Source of the DNA: Symbiodinium natans
Lineage: Eukaryota > Sar > Dinophyceae > Suessiales > Symbiodiniaceae
Reading direction: 5' to 3'
NCBI GenBank assembly: GCA_905221605.1
Contig: CAJNDS010000402.1
Location: 701,818 to 765,817 of the forward strand
DNA: 64,000 nt
This document shows, in pieces, positions 1 to 12,457 of this stretch. The notes beneath the pieces are model-generated. The model did no database searches, had not been told where the DNA came from, and saw only the letters and a program-made list of their open reading frames with translations. Each line of letters begins with the position of its first letter. The stretch's first letter is position 1. A program made the position numbers and the translations under genes.

Positions 1-179
1 AGTAGGACCAGTATTGCAGGAAGAAACGTCAGATGACAAAAGGTGCAACATGCAGTCTAAGAAGTGCGTGCTCCTGTCGCCTTTGACATTTTGGCTTGAG
101 CGTCGCCATGTGATTGAATCATTGCGTTTCCCGAGCTGCTTCTGATGCTGTTGCTGGTTTCTGTCAGCTTTCAGAACAG

Positions 180-3100
180 ATGTCTGGCCATGCTGCCCCA
201 TATCCTGGCAAAAGCCCCTTCACCATGCTGTCGGTGGACGAGTGTGTGAGCACAGTGGCAAGCAAAGTCCTTGGACCTCTGGAAAGCAAGACAGTCCCTT
301 TGCAAACTGCCCTTGGGCATATTCTGGCAAGAGATGCAGTGGCGGTGGAGGCCATCCCAGCTTTTCCTGCATCGATCATGGATGGCTTCGCTATGCGGTC
401 CAAAGATGGACCTGGGAAGTATCCGGTGGATGAACTGTCTGGCGCCACAGCTGGTGCAGATGGCCATGGACCCCTGAAGGAGGGCCATGTCCGCTACATC
501 ACCACTGGTGCACCTGTACCAGAAGGTGCAGACACTGTAGTCAAGGTGGAAGACGCAAACCAGCCGCTTGTCTGCCTTCACCACCAAACACCCGCAAACA
601 CCCACTCTCGAACATTGCTGTTTGGAGCTCAGCACAAGCTCTGCATCAGGCTGGTCCAGCCAGATGGGCAGCTGGAGATCGACGTCTTGTGTTCCAGTAA
701 GCCCGGGGCCAACATCCGAGCAGTAGGCGGGAACCCAAATTTTCCCAAGATCCCTGCCATTCAAGTCCAGTTGCTCTCGTCCCTTCCAGGCTCCGACACG
801 CAGCAGGGCGAGGTCATTCTGCAGAAAGGCGCTCGCATTGGTGCAGCCGAGATCGGCGTGGCTTGGCCGTGCCCGCAAGTCAGGCCAAGGCTTGCCAAGG
901 CTTATTTGTGCTTGGCTCAGGTGCTGGCTGCTCTCGGCCTCGCCAACGTGGAGATCTTCCGTGAGCCCCGAGTGGCCATCATCTCCACTGGCGACGAGTT
1001 GGTGGATGTAGGTGCAGCAGGAAGCACATATGGGGCTTTGAATATCATCATAATGTTGATTTTCTGCCTCTTGCTCTGCTCCCGTCCGTAGCCTCCTACC
1101 GTCTTCCCCCGGCTCAACCTTATTCAGCTGGCCTTCCTACCCTCCTTGCACCCTTTGGGCTTGCGTCTTTTCAGCTGGTACATGCCAGCCACATCCAGCT
1201 TTCGTAGGACTCGAATTGTCACACGTGTATGCGAGACTTCTGCAGAGAGAACATGAAGAAATAGGCAGACTAACTAACTCCGAAACCCTTGAATCTTTCC
1301 ACAGGTGCTGGATGCACCCTGGATCGCAGCCGTGGGCAGATTGTCGACTGCAATCGTCCCCTTCTATGCGCCCTTGCGCAGGAGCTGGGCGCCGAGGTGC
1401 CACAAGTCACAAGTATCCACAAGTTCTACCGCGAACTAGCACAGGGTGCGGTTGAGCTAGAGACCGCCGGTCTGACCTGAACATCAATGGTTGTCGGCCT
1501 AAAGGCTTGAGGCTTCCTCCTTCTGCTCGGCAGTCTATAACTAATCGCAGCGGCTGCAGCTCACCCGGCACTCTAAACACGGCCTTCCTGAATCAGAGAC
1601 CCTCTGAGCCGTACTGTATGTGGACGGGAGAACTTGGCGTGAGTTACAGGGTCACAGAACACGATTGCTCTTGAACAGGCTTATCTAGGCCTCTCAACTT
1701 AGAGTCCGTGCTGCTCCAACCGGACCAAGGGAACCGAGTCATGAACCCTCACCAAATTAAAGTGACAAGCATGCCCGCTTGCATTTTGCAGAGATGTGTT
1801 TTGGCTGTGCCCGCAGGCCATGGACATGGGGTACGTAAGTGACGATCCATCCAAGCTTCGTGCGACACTTGCCTCGGCCTTCCAGCAGGCAAGGGGCTGC
1901 AGCATGACCGTTTTTGCGAGCGTTTATGTATTGGCACCTGCGGTCCTTTAATGGCATTTGCCATGCACATTGCGCAAGTGCCTAGAGGACCTTAGGGCAT
2001 GCCCCTGCCGCAGGCAGATGTGGTGATTACCTCAGGTGGTGTTAGTCGCGGGAGCAAAGACTACATCAAGGAGCTTCTGTCTGAGATTGGCGAGATCCAC
2101 TTCGGCGAGATGTGTATGAAGCCTGGTACCCAGGCACGATTCGGCTTCTCATGTGGCAAATGAAGCAACTTTAGCGATATACGTTGCAGCTACGTCGTAG
2201 CTATATAGAAAAATATATGTATATATATATATATACACATATATATATGTCAATGGACTTGTTCCCCCACCCCATGTTGTTCTGTCGTAAATACCGCTTA
2301 AGACCCACCTGTTCCATGTTCCGGTTGCTATGTTCTGTATATAGCTGTTCTTGAGCCCTGCAGTCTGAATAACTTTTTACAAGATGTATGGGCTTAAACT
2401 TGAACGCGCAACTTAAGCTCGCACCAAGGGTGGTTTCTCCCTGGTAAAAACAGATGGTTGTCTGACCGAAACGAACTTTCTGTCAGAAAATGTGGAGTTT
2501 TTGCACAAACAAACTTTAATTTGGGGAAAACCTAATTTGTTTGCCAAAGCCAATTTTCTGGGGAAAAGTGCTATTTTTTTACCAAAACCATTCTTTTGAT
2601 TAGGGAAACCAAAAACCAACAGAACAAACTTTTTCATCGCACTGAGGAGGACAGAGGAAGTAGGTTGTTTTTTGTTTCCCTAGTAAACAGATGGTTTTCT
2701 GGCCAAAGCCATTTTTTCTCAGTCAAAATATGGTTCTCTGACCAAAAAATTGTCTCCTAGGGACAAGGTTTTGTTGTCAAGGCCCTTGTGCTGGAAAATG
2801 TTGTTTTTTCACCAAGCCAACATTTCCTCGGAAAAGACTGGAATTTCGCACAAAAAGCATGTTTTTTCTAGGGGAAAGTTGGCTGTTTCACCGCAACCAA
2901 CTTTTTACGAGGGAAAAAGCTTGTATTTCGCACCATCTCTTACAAACAAAAGAAACAACTTTTCTGCATCCTCCCCCCTAGCCGAAACGTTGGTTTTGAC
3001 GTTAAATTCCAAGTTTCGCTAGTCAGAAGTTGGCTTTCCTGGAAAAGCAGGTATACATGATGGTGTACTATCAGTTGGGCCGAAGTTATGAGTACGTACT

Positions 3101-4574
3101 GGTACTCAGAAATTTGTCGTGCTCTGTAGTCTTGCTTGTCGACTGAATATGCCTCGGGTTTACTCGAAATACAGAACCAAAGCACCTTTTCATGAGCAAT
3201 GGGCATCATTCATTCAAAAGAAGTGTTTTTGCTTTCCTCGAAAGAAACGTTTCTAACCAAAACCTAGTAAAAATATGGCTATCTTGCCAAGGAAAAACCC
3301 TGGCAATGATTTTGTTGCAAAGACACCAGCGTGCAGTAGAGGAGTCCTGAAACAATAGCATTGAGCGAATGAATTAGCGTTCTGTTGATTTAACAACACA
3401 TGCAATCAATACTGTCCAATGCAGTTCGTACTTAGTATTTGATCAATATTTTGTTGGCCTAGTGAACGCACCTTTTTTCCAGAAGAAGCATCACCATTCC
3501 TTCAAACGAAGTATTTGCTTAGACGCAGCGTTCTTGGACTAGGGAAACCCAAGAGGCCACAACCCAGAGCAGTCCTCTTAATGTCTCCTTGGGAGAACCA
3601 ACGAAAGCTCAAATCCATTGCTGTGGACATGCAAGCCCGGTAACCTTCTCTGGAGTGACAAAACCTACACAACAATTCAAGTAGTGCTTACTGTACATGA
3701 TTTGAAGTTTTGCTCATTGGGTGGTAGTACCCGATGCAGACTTGTGCCACATGTGCTGCTACACAAACTTGCTACAGAATAGATAGTTTTCAGCACACAG
3801 CCCCATGCCAGACCAAACAACATATTTTCATATCATATCTCATTGATGGCATCCGCATGCTATGACCAAATGGTGAGGCACTTGCTGCCAGATTGAGCGC
3901 AGACGTAGCAAGTGGCCCTCTCAATAAGACACCATGTCACGTTTCTTTGGCTCCCGGTCTCTTTAATGTGGTTAAATCCATAGCTGAACGGTTTCTACAC
4001 GTACTTTTGCGCATGGATGAAGTGCCAACTGCATGTGCTTTCAATGCTGGTGCTATTGGTAGAAGTGTGCTGGATTGTGCTGGTCTCACCAAAAACCTCT
4101 AGCAATCGTGTCGCATCGAAAAGCTCACACCCGTTCCTTCTGCCGTACCCGTATTGGTGTGCACACAGCCACCGTGCTGATTCTAATGCTAAAGCCCAAG
4201 GTAAGCCCAGTACCTTTGCCACGGTGGCCGGCCCCGAAGCTCAGTCCAAGCTTTTCTTTGGGCTGCCAGGCTGGAACTTGACTGTCGGGGTAGCACAGCA
4301 AGTGTGCTTGAAATGCCACTCGTTGCTGAAGTTATTTGACTGCAACCTTCCCTTGCCCTTCCCCTGCCCCCCCTGTCATGATGAAGCGTACATCTTGGGG
4401 ATGGGACAGAATCAAGCGCGGTGCAGCAAAGGCCAGCAGGAGGATTGGAGAGAAGGAAGTTGAGCAATTTGAGGGGGCTCCCGTGCACGCCATATAGAGG
4501 CAATCCAGTGAGCTGCTTCGTGACATTCAAGCTCCTCGCTGCACCAGCTTCTGGGGCTTGAAGCAAGAGAGAGG

Positions 4575-4608
<34 letters not shown>

Positions 4609-7600
4609 GAGGCGGCAAGGGAGGAAGAGAGGTTGAATGTGGATTGTCATCACCATGTCAAGCGTAACTGGGTGCGTACGTGACTCCGAGAGCCACGTGC
4701 ATTGTGATGCACCGTGCGCTGCAAGACACGACTCAGAACTTATAGACCCTGTAGGCATCTGTGAAAATGAGTGTCTGAAGACTGTTGCATGAAGTGCAGT
4801 TACACGCACTCGAGTGTCTAGCGTCCCTGCCTATTGCGATGGTATCGAAGCGTACAGTGTTGGACATGAACGGGTTGTGCCGGGGAAGAGGAGATTTTTG
4901 TCGACTAGCCGATTGCAAAGTAGCTGGGAGCAGCCCATGGCAGGCCCTGGAGCGGCTGCGAGGTTTGCCCCAAGCAGATCCCATCTACCCTCGAGTTGAC
5001 GCGGAGCTGGCTGGTTCTGTGGAGATGGACCCCGTGCGGCCCGAGCGTCTCCCCTGTGGTTTAATAATTTAATAAGGGTTTGTGGCGAGATCTTGCGACA
5101 TTTCGGGTTGGAAACTCTAAGCTTGAAAGCAGGCTTCAACCATCTAGAATTCGGCCAGTGCGCCATGCTTGCGTCAATGTCTAGCTTTGGGTGCGCCATG
5201 GCACTACAGCAAAGAATCCCTGTGAATCTTCCCTAGGACATATCTCGGGGGGAGGGTTGCTGCATGGTTCGGACGCCATGCCGTGTGTTAATAAGCTGCG
5301 GCCCACATTACGTAGATCAGCTACTTTGGTATGCCTACAGCCTGGTCACAAATTAAACTCAGGGCAGCTTTTCAAAGAACATGAGGCCGTGGTCTCTGAC
5401 CCTCTGTTTTGCTCTGGGCATACTTTGCACACTCTTCCATAAAAGGCGGGCTACGATTGAGCCAAAAAAAAACTGGATTGCACATTCCTAGGCCGCTTGT
5501 GGCCGAAGCAAGTCTCATGGGCATGCCCAAGGTGTGCTCATTCACCGGGTCTTATAGTTTCTGATGCAGCGGCCCAAGCGCACCCAGGTATCATCGCGCG
5601 AGGGCACGGTGGGAATCGGGACGCCCTTCGGTCCAGAAACAGTCTTCACATATCTTTAGGGCAGTTCCTCGTACACTGAGAATAGGCAAGTTGGTGCATA
5701 ATTACAAATCCAACTCTCAGTTGAGATGGTAGAGTGGCGGAAACATGCCGTCAGGGAGCTTCCTGGCCAAATCGACTGAGCGTAAGTTTTTGGCTCCTCT
5801 TTGCAGTCCAAGGCATCGTTGCTGAAAGCACCGGCTTCCAGCGCAGCAGCCGCATCGCTTCCATTGCTGAAGCCAACTGTCTTCTGGAGATCCCCAAGAA
5901 CAAAGGGACTCTCCCCAAAGGCGAGGAATGGCTCATGCAGTGGTGATGTAGACATGCGAAGCTGCACGCCCCAACAGTCAAACTTCACTATTGCCCAACT
6001 GTCACGTGTATCTTGTGGCCAGGGACGGTGGTGAAAGCACTTCTGCTGCCCCATGGCAGCAGATCCCTGGCCCCAAGCCCAGAAGGCTTTCCCGGAGTGC
6101 CTCGGCCGTAAAAACGGGAAGCTGCGTAGGATGAAAACTTAACGATGTAGCAGGATCTGATCCGATTCTCAGGCCGTGGCATGCTTTGAGAAACTCCGAA
6201 ACATGCAGAAGCCAAATCCCTGAGGGCAGCGCTGCTCGGCCAAAGCCGCCGGCACATGCCACGCCGTCTGAGGAGGCACTGGTAGGACGGGAGGGAGTTG
6301 GCACCTCCGGCGTGGAGAACAAGGTAATTTGGCTTATTTTGGCCGGGGCATTCAGCTTCGTGCCCTCGCTCGGTCCTAGAACAGTATACATCTAGTCCTA
6401 ATCATTCTGCAGGATTTTTGCAATAGCCATCATGAGTTCCCAAGACTAAATTGCAGGACTCGTGATTGACTCCAGATGAAGACTTACATAGCATGCGGGG
6501 AGGGTCAGGTTGTCGCTTGATTCTCATCTGAGAAAGGGAAGAACCCCCGTGGACCACAACATGTCACAACTCTGCGCTGTCTGAACTGGCCGGACCCATG
6601 ACATTCCATGGTGTCCAGGCGCCGCCTCAGCGCCAGCCCCTCCGCGTGGGGCTTCTGGCTTTAGGGAATACCGCAGGCAATGAGCAGGCGCAGATTGTAG
6701 GTTGAAGGACATGTGAGTTGATCCATCCCTTGTGCTCTTAGACCTCGGATTTAAGGCGGCAGTTTCTGGTCTATTTCATGCGCTGGGGAGTCGTTTGGAA
6801 CAACGGGAACTTGCGAGGAACTATGAATTCCTAGAGGGCCAGGCAGTTATAGGTCGTGCCAAGCTGCGGCCCAGCGCAAGAAATCGCACTGTGAATCTCC
6901 AGCACGCCCTGAAGGCCTATGCGGACCTGGTGACCAATCTTTCAAATTGTGAGATCGCTGAGAAGCTCGGAGCTGAAGTTCTGGTGCGAGTCACGAGCAG
7001 GTCGCCAGCGTGCACCGCATCAGGATCAGCACATATCAGCGCATGGCGGCGCCGACACGCCTGCAAAAAACATTTCTGAGCACGTGCCCGTGCATGCGAC
7101 AGTGCAGCAGGTTTTGGTCAGCTTTGCTTGTTAGTCAGTGTTGTTCATAGTGACACGCATAAGCAATTTACGCAAGTGCTTTGCTTTCTTTTTGCGGGCA
7201 ACCCACGGGTTGCAGCACGTCAGTCGGACTGTCTGCAGATTGCAGAGGAGCATTGCATCTGTACTAACATTCTGGCTGAGGAAGGCAGAGAAGGAGTTCG
7301 AGGTCCAGGAGGAGGCAGCGTCCTTCATCGCGGACCTCCTTGCAAGCTGGTCCCAGCGGAAGCCCGAATGCAGAGGGATATCTAAGTGTTGTTAAGCACC
7401 TTTTAGTTGGCATGTTGCCGATGTTGCGCGTTGCTACCTCCTCACTCAAGCCCTTCTCCCTTAAAGATTTTGTGTAAGTTCTGGGTTCTGATACTATTGA
7501 TTGTGTTCGGTCCTCACATGGTACCATGGCCAGCTTGTAGAATCTTGCGCTGTGCTTGACTAGTCCGAGCTAACTTTGAGATCGGCGTGCCGACTGATAC

Positions 7601-8203
7601 TGGTCCTGGCAAATCTCGGCATTGGCGATGCGGATGCACGAGTTGTTCAGGCGGGCACTTCTTTCTTGAAGAAGCACCCATCTCGCCAACGCACAGCCAC
7701 TTCAACACAGGTTTTCAAGAATTTTCAGGCATTTTTCAAGCATTTCAAGCAAAAACATGTCAATAATACATGTTCTTGCTTGTGAGAGTTTGTCCAAGAT
7801 GTTCAAAAGGCGGTACGCGACAGCCTCAAGCACGAGGCCCCTGGGGTTGCGGACGCCGTGACAAGGGCTGGGCTGGTGTCATCCCCGCTCCGCAGCTGCT
7901 GATTAAAAGAAATAGTTCAGAAACTTGCAGAAACGACTGTTTTTCGCGGTTGCTGAAGAGAACTTCTTGTGCCGCGCTCAACAACCATTCACGACCTCCC
8001 AACGGTGTTCATTCTTGCAACGTCCTTCACGGTTCCCTGGATTTTCTGTGTTCGGCTTCAGGTTGTCCATGCTCTCGCCGGTTGTGGCCGGCACGCATGG
8101 TGACGCGGACACCCTTGTGGTCATGTTGCCCTTTTCATCAGCCCCATCCTGCGTGGCTATGCTGTGCAAGATGGCTGCTGCGCTGGCCGAGGATTCCATC
8201 TAG
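180..8203 (+). CDS. CNX1-like: Cnx1/gephyrin-like molybdenum cofactor biosynthesis protein (E domain then G domain), multi-exon
   Basis: Inserts molybdate into molybdopterin (E domain, MoeA family); the G domain family adenylylates molybdopterin. Exons read directly: ~180-562, 650-726, 790-857, 921-1011, 1305-1396, 1817-1888, 2014-2125, 4201-4269, 4500-4546, 4944-5044, 5588-~5622, ~5813-~5943, then ~6210-6322, ~6903-6989, 7303-~7356, ~7586-7650, ~7789-7871, 8062-8203 (stop TAG). E-domain landmarks in order: FPASIMDGFAM, TGAPVPEGADTVV, STGDEL, GQIVDCNRP, TSGGVSRGSKDY, MKPGKPSTF, GLPGNPVS, YHRA, ESTGFQRSSR; all signature motifs are present. G-domain-like landmarks are weaker: LGAEVLVR, FIADLLASW, HEAPGVADAV, MLSPVVAG. 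The start is uncertain: ATG at 180 is the first plausible Met, but the first exon may begin at the acceptor near 165 with more exons off the window. The 5613-5813 junction, the E-G linker and the start of the G domain are inferred. The E part is near certain; the G part is likely but diverged. Confidence 0.85.
2212..2250. repeat. (TA)n microsatellite
   Basis: Alternating TA/CA run inside the large intron 2126-4200 of the molybdenum cofactor gene. Confidence 0.9.
2410..3330. repeat. Degenerate AT-rich tandem repeat inside an intron
   Basis: The stretch is a succession of loosely conserved units of about 30 bases alternating 'CCAAAACCAA'-like and 'TTTTCTAGGGAAAA'-like blocks, such as around 2525-2600, 2690-2760 and 2800-2930. 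Unit length and identity drift, so it reads as an old satellite. It has no coding pattern and fills the middle of the 2,075-base GT-AG intron 2126-4200. The rest of that intron (3330-4200) shows nothing recognisable. Confidence 0.65.
4566..4612. repeat. (GA)n microsatellite
   Basis: Nearly pure GA run with a few GGGA interruptions, inside the GC-AG intron 4547-4943 of the molybdenum cofactor gene. Confidence 0.9.
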
Positions 8204-8721
8204 CTTCGGAATCCTTGCGAGCGGCCTAGTGGCTCTGTAGTGTCAGAGTTCTCAGAGTGTCCCGAACCGTCAGACTGCTTGGCCAAGCCTCTCCATGCAC
8301 AAGACATCGCCAGACCCAAGCTAGTGCTGCGAAAAAAGGAGTCGCTCAGCAACTCGTTGCCCTGACGTCGTGGAGTGAATGACTAGAGCTGGCTTTTCTG
8401 ATTCTGTTGGGGTACTGTTGGGGTACAGTTGAAAAGCGAGGATGTTGACCCGAATTACAAAGATTTCCTAACGCTTGCACGTGATGCCTGTTGCACATCG
8501 GGAGAATATAGCAGCTGAGAACGATTGCGGTAGAAATCGGTACAGGCATCCACCGCGGATGGATGACAATTTCGCCCGGATGCCAAGACTTCGTCCTTGT
8601 TGTTAAACGCTTCGGCTCGCGGTGGTGCTCCAAAGTGGGTTAAATGTGTTGCATCACTGTTGCATCAGAGCAGGCTTTTGGCATCTTTTGCTTCTGTGGT
8701 GGATATGTCGGTTCTCGTGAG

Positions 8722-10457
8722 GCCTTTGTCGAACGCCTGCTGGACACGCTACAGGCTGAGAGCCAAGGCGCTGAAAGAATTGACCCCCCATGTGTAGCTC
8801 CTAGAAGCCAGAATCTCGAGTAGAATGCTTGCTAAAACCTCGCGAAAACCCGTCAGGCGCGTCACCTCTCCCCAGATGCGATCCGCTCCTACAAGATGAG
8901 AAGCAGGCCAAACCACTGAGTTACCGTCACACACACACACACACGCACACGCGCACTTCAGCTGCTACAGCCAAGATGTCTAGAGGCTGTGCCATCTAAC
9001 AGTCACGGCTAAAGACTCTTCGACTTTTGGCATCGCAAAAGCCGCCAAATGAAGAGATGCCAGGATGTGCCTTGCGAAGAGCAAAGCTTTGGCCCGAAGC
9101 TGGGCGGGCAACCTCATTCAGAATAGAACTGCTGAACGTGAGTTTGTTGAGAGGCATGGGGAGGCAACCCTGTGCAAAATTTTGCCGAAGCTCTCCCCAG
9201 CCCTCAGCTCAGGACGGAGGCCAGAGAGGAAAGTTGGAATGCGATGCTCAGCCGCTTCTGTGAGGAGCCTGCCGCACATTGCCACGCCATTCATGAGAAC
9301 CTGTCCACCCTGGATGTTTCTGGTTCCAATTGTTCGTCGAAGGTTCACAACGTGCGGAGAGCAGGAGGGAACATTCCTGCAGCTTCCATATGGCAGGAGG
9401 GCGACGACAACATCGTAGACTCGCTGCTGGATAGCTTCCTGCAGCAGAAAGGCTCCCATCTTACGTAGTCGAGTGAGGATGATGTTGTGGCGAGTGGAAG
9501 TCAAGCTCAACTCATATGCTACCATGTGTTGCAGGGCCTATATCGACTTCCCTCCAGAAATGCTTGCAGTTTTTTCTATGTAGAATGCGTTTATTTTGTA
9601 GTTTGCGGTACCTGCATCATGTCCTGTTGAGGTGACGTTGGGAGCATGATCGTGTCCTGGCTTATTGGTCGTATGGTCGATAATATTGTGTTCGATGATA
9701 TTGTGTAGCGGTGTCTTCTCAGCTGGCCATGCAAATCCTGCGGGTGGTCTCGAAAACTTGGACCTTAACCCCTCCTGAGTTCTTGCAGATAACTAATCTA
9801 TTACTTGTTGCTGCTCGATTCTTTGCAAGGAGGCTCCACTGTTGTGACCAGAGCGGCTGTGCGTTCAATAGTCAGCTTGGCATTTGCCAACCTTCGAGTT
9901 ACACTACTTGGGGTCCACAACGTGCTCACGATGGACATAGCTTGCACTTGTGGGGGGGTCGGGAATGGCATGCCGCTTCAGCGCAATATTTCGTGGCGAA
10001 GTGCAAGCCCCTCTCAAGCGAAGCTTCTTGGCTTGAGAAAGCGGCTTGAGTGCTGCCAAGGAAGAGATCGATCGACGTACTGCTCTCCAAAGGAAGACTC
10101 ACGACAGTTGGAACCTGCTCCTGGGCAGATCCAAGAGTTTTTGAAAGGCAGTCCAAGGCAGCCGGTTTTGAGGAGGCAACATGTTTGTTCGAACCGGGAT
10201 GATTTTGTTCATGGGGGGGTGAGTATGATTGCTGCTGTGGCAGCTCAGTACTCAGAGCTGCAAAGATCTGTTTGTCGAGGTACCCTGATCACCCTTGATC
10301 CAGTGCCCAGTGGATATGAGCTGCGTAATCAAAACCCATGGCAGCACATGCGTGCAGTCAACCAAAAAAGGCGCTTGGACTTCGGGCAGGGACCTCAGAA
10401 CCCCAACTTCGACAGGCTGGAGGAGTTTACGCGATTGAATCTGCGTTCAAGTTTGTA
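8722..10457 (+). CDS. Unassigned gene with helical, armadillo/HEAT-like exon pieces
   Basis: No family recognised with certainty. Coding-like pieces preceded by AG acceptors: 8722-~8790 (begins AFVERLLDTLQAESQG), ~9102-9211 (AGNLIQNRTAEREFVERHGE..), ~9213-9315 (LRTEAREESWNAMLSRF..), 9830-~9915 (TVVTRAAVRSIVSLAFANL), 10061-~10132 (EEIDRRTALQRKTHDSWN..) and ~10372-10457 (ends FDRLEEFTRLNLRSSL, stop TAG). The pieces are amphipathic and helical; the second resembles an armadillo repeat (AGNL-N...GE-L..LL), which is the only reason for the tentative label. Frames change between pieces as expected for introns, but I did not solve junctions. Bases 8204-8720 show no gene I can support and may be the 3' flank of the preceding gene plus the 5' end of this one. 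Confidence 0.35.
8929..8956. repeat. (CA)n microsatellite
   Basis: CA run with CG interruptions in non-coding sequence. Confidence 0.9.
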
Positions 10458-11235
10458 GGAGGGCTGCACCTGCCAGCTTATGTATGTCTTTTTCATGCCT
10501 CAACGTGATAGCCCAGCCGCAGGGGTTTTCCAGACACACATGCGTGGATGAATCCCTTAGGAGCCTTACAGTAAGAGCTGATCTAGAAGAACCGTGACAG
10601 TCCGCGGGAGGAAGTGCTGCAGAGTGCCACTGCACTTCTCAGTGCGCGAAGCTGCCGCAGTCGCGGCCTCTGATTTCCTCTACCAAGTTGAGTCTTTCCT
10701 CCAAATCTGTGCATGTGATGGTATCTCGGTATCTCCCAATATGTTCTCTTGATTTCTCTTGTGTGCCACAACACACAGATGAACAGCATCGGGGGCTCAG
10801 ACAGGTCATTGTTCTGCTGGCTCATCCCGGGCCTTTGCGGACTCCATGCCTACCACGGCACCTTGGACAGCCTCGAGCAAGGTGCTGCTTGCAGGACCTA
10901 AAAAGCTGTACTGAGTCAGTTGAGTTGACGTCCACAGTGTACCTTCATTCTTCAGGGTCCTGTGAACTCTATACATCGGCCAGCCCCGGGACACTAGATT
11001 TTAGGAGCTTGCGGAGCGTGCCTCTGATTTCTTGAACGTACTACACTGTTACTACACCCCTCCCTACTCACGCAACTTGACAGCGCCCCAAAGTAACTTG
11101 ACGGACCTGCAGCGAACTAACCGAGGCGGGGACCGTGGAGTATGCAGGCAGCCGATCTTCAGAGGGTTGTGGCATGTTGTGGGCATGTTGTGATTGAGGA
11201 GCACTGCCATCATCCGTGTCCAGTGCTTTCAGCAA

Positions 11236-11337
11236 ATAACGCAAAAATGGTACTATGGGCCAATGGGAGAAAAGCGAGCAAAGAAAGCCACATTCAGACC
11301 TGCAACAGCGTGGATTCCCGAGACCCAAGAAATCGTA
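11236..11337 (+). CDS. Coding-like exon, unassigned
   Basis: The + frame reads KWYYGPMGEKRAKK followed by ATFRPATAWIPETQEI, a basic-then-proline pattern that looks translated. It may belong to the gene upstream or to the exon at 12372. The flanking stretches 10458-11235 and 11340-12370 show no further exon I can support. Confidence 0.3.
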
Positions 11338-12068
11338 TCATGTGAGCTCACCTCCCTGATATTCCTGCCTCAGAGACTCTCAAGTCTAAAGTCCCTGCCT
11401 CTTGACCCTGACCCTAGACGTGGAGACGATACTAAATAGGGCCTGTGTCGCGGTCTCATCTGTGCTGGGCTCTCAAGGGAAAGAGAGCCATCTGTGAACC
11501 CAGTCTTTTGACCACAGCATCCCAGTTAGTCCTGTGCTCCCTGCAGGGAATCCAGGCCGACTTTCTGACTTGGTCGTCGAAGATGCCGCGTCGGACGAGT
11601 AGAGCCGGCGGATTCAGAAGAGTAGCGTCACTTCCATGGTCTTGCGCAACGAACTGGTTGAAAGAGTTAATGTTGCACCCGCTTTCGTATCGCTACCCGC
11701 TATTATGCGAAGTTCCGGAGGAATTGTAGAGGTACCGTGCGGGGAACCAAAAGCAAAGTTAGTTTCGAATAAGATATAATAAGAAACTCGAATTTTCTGT
11801 AGTCCGGCTAGACTATGATGTATAATTCTTACTAAGATTTCATTACAAACAGGCCTCCAAACAATTTTCCAAGGGAGTAGCCTAAGTGCTGCCCTCAGTC
11901 GCTGTAGTAAATTGTTTCGGTTACCCGCATCAATCCGCAGCCCCCCTGGCCAGGGAGCCAAGAAAGCCTGGAAAGCCTAGACCCTCAAGCTTCAAGGCTT
12001 CCCCGCAACCCGCCCCACCCCCTGCCCCCGTTCAAGCTGATAGAGGGTGAGCAAAAACCCCACAATTG

Positions 12069-12091
12069 TTCGGGGGGGGGGCGGGGGGGGC
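12069..12091. repeat. Interrupted poly-G tract
   Basis: Two G runs separated by a single C, followed by GC-rich sequence; non-coding. Confidence 0.85.
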
Positions 12092-12371
12092 GCGGGAGGC
12101 CCTAGATACTAAAGCGAATGCAACATTAAACGGACTTACATCGGCAGAGTCTCAAGAAACCAGGTAGACAAAAGCACCTCATAGCATGGCAGGCTATCTT
12201 CAGAAGCAGGCACGCTCGGCGAGCCGTGCAAGGCCTCATTGCCAGAGCGATAACGCGAATCTGAAGTTAAGCAGAACGCAGCAGAACCACTTCTACAGCA
12301 ACCTTTCCACAACACGCCATCGTAGATCAGTGGCTCAGCAACTTCTGTGACTCTGACGGTCTGTTGCGGAG

Positions 12372-12457
12372 GCTCCTGTCAGCCCCGCACAAGTCAATCC
12401 AAAGGAGGAGCTCTTGGCAAAGATTGCGTCGGCCTTGGGAATCCTTCCAAAGCCAAG
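12372..12457 (+). CDS. Coding-like exon, unassigned
   Basis: After the acceptor at 12370-12371 the frame reads APVSPAQVNPKEELLAKIAS then ALGILPKPR: a proline-rich start passing into a helix. It resembles a linker in a multi-domain protein; no family can be named. Bases 12460-13310 contain short fragments only (for example around 12937, SPEEIRNFMRSF). Confidence 0.35.

Noticed and set aside
87-100. Relict dinoflagellate spliced leader (CATTTTGGCTTGAG)
   Set aside because: Matches the end of the spliced leader at 12 of 14 bases, but the upstream part does not match and the following gene is intron-rich, arguing against retroposition of a processed transcript.
114-1091. A single 325-codon gene
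   Set aside because: MoeA family alignment shows it contains exons plus three stop-free introns and the start of a fourth; the frame start is not an ATG.
12248-12275. 5S rRNA fragment (CTGAAGTTAAGCAGA)
   Set aside because: Only the short box resembles 5S rRNA; flanks do not extend the match or fold as 5S.
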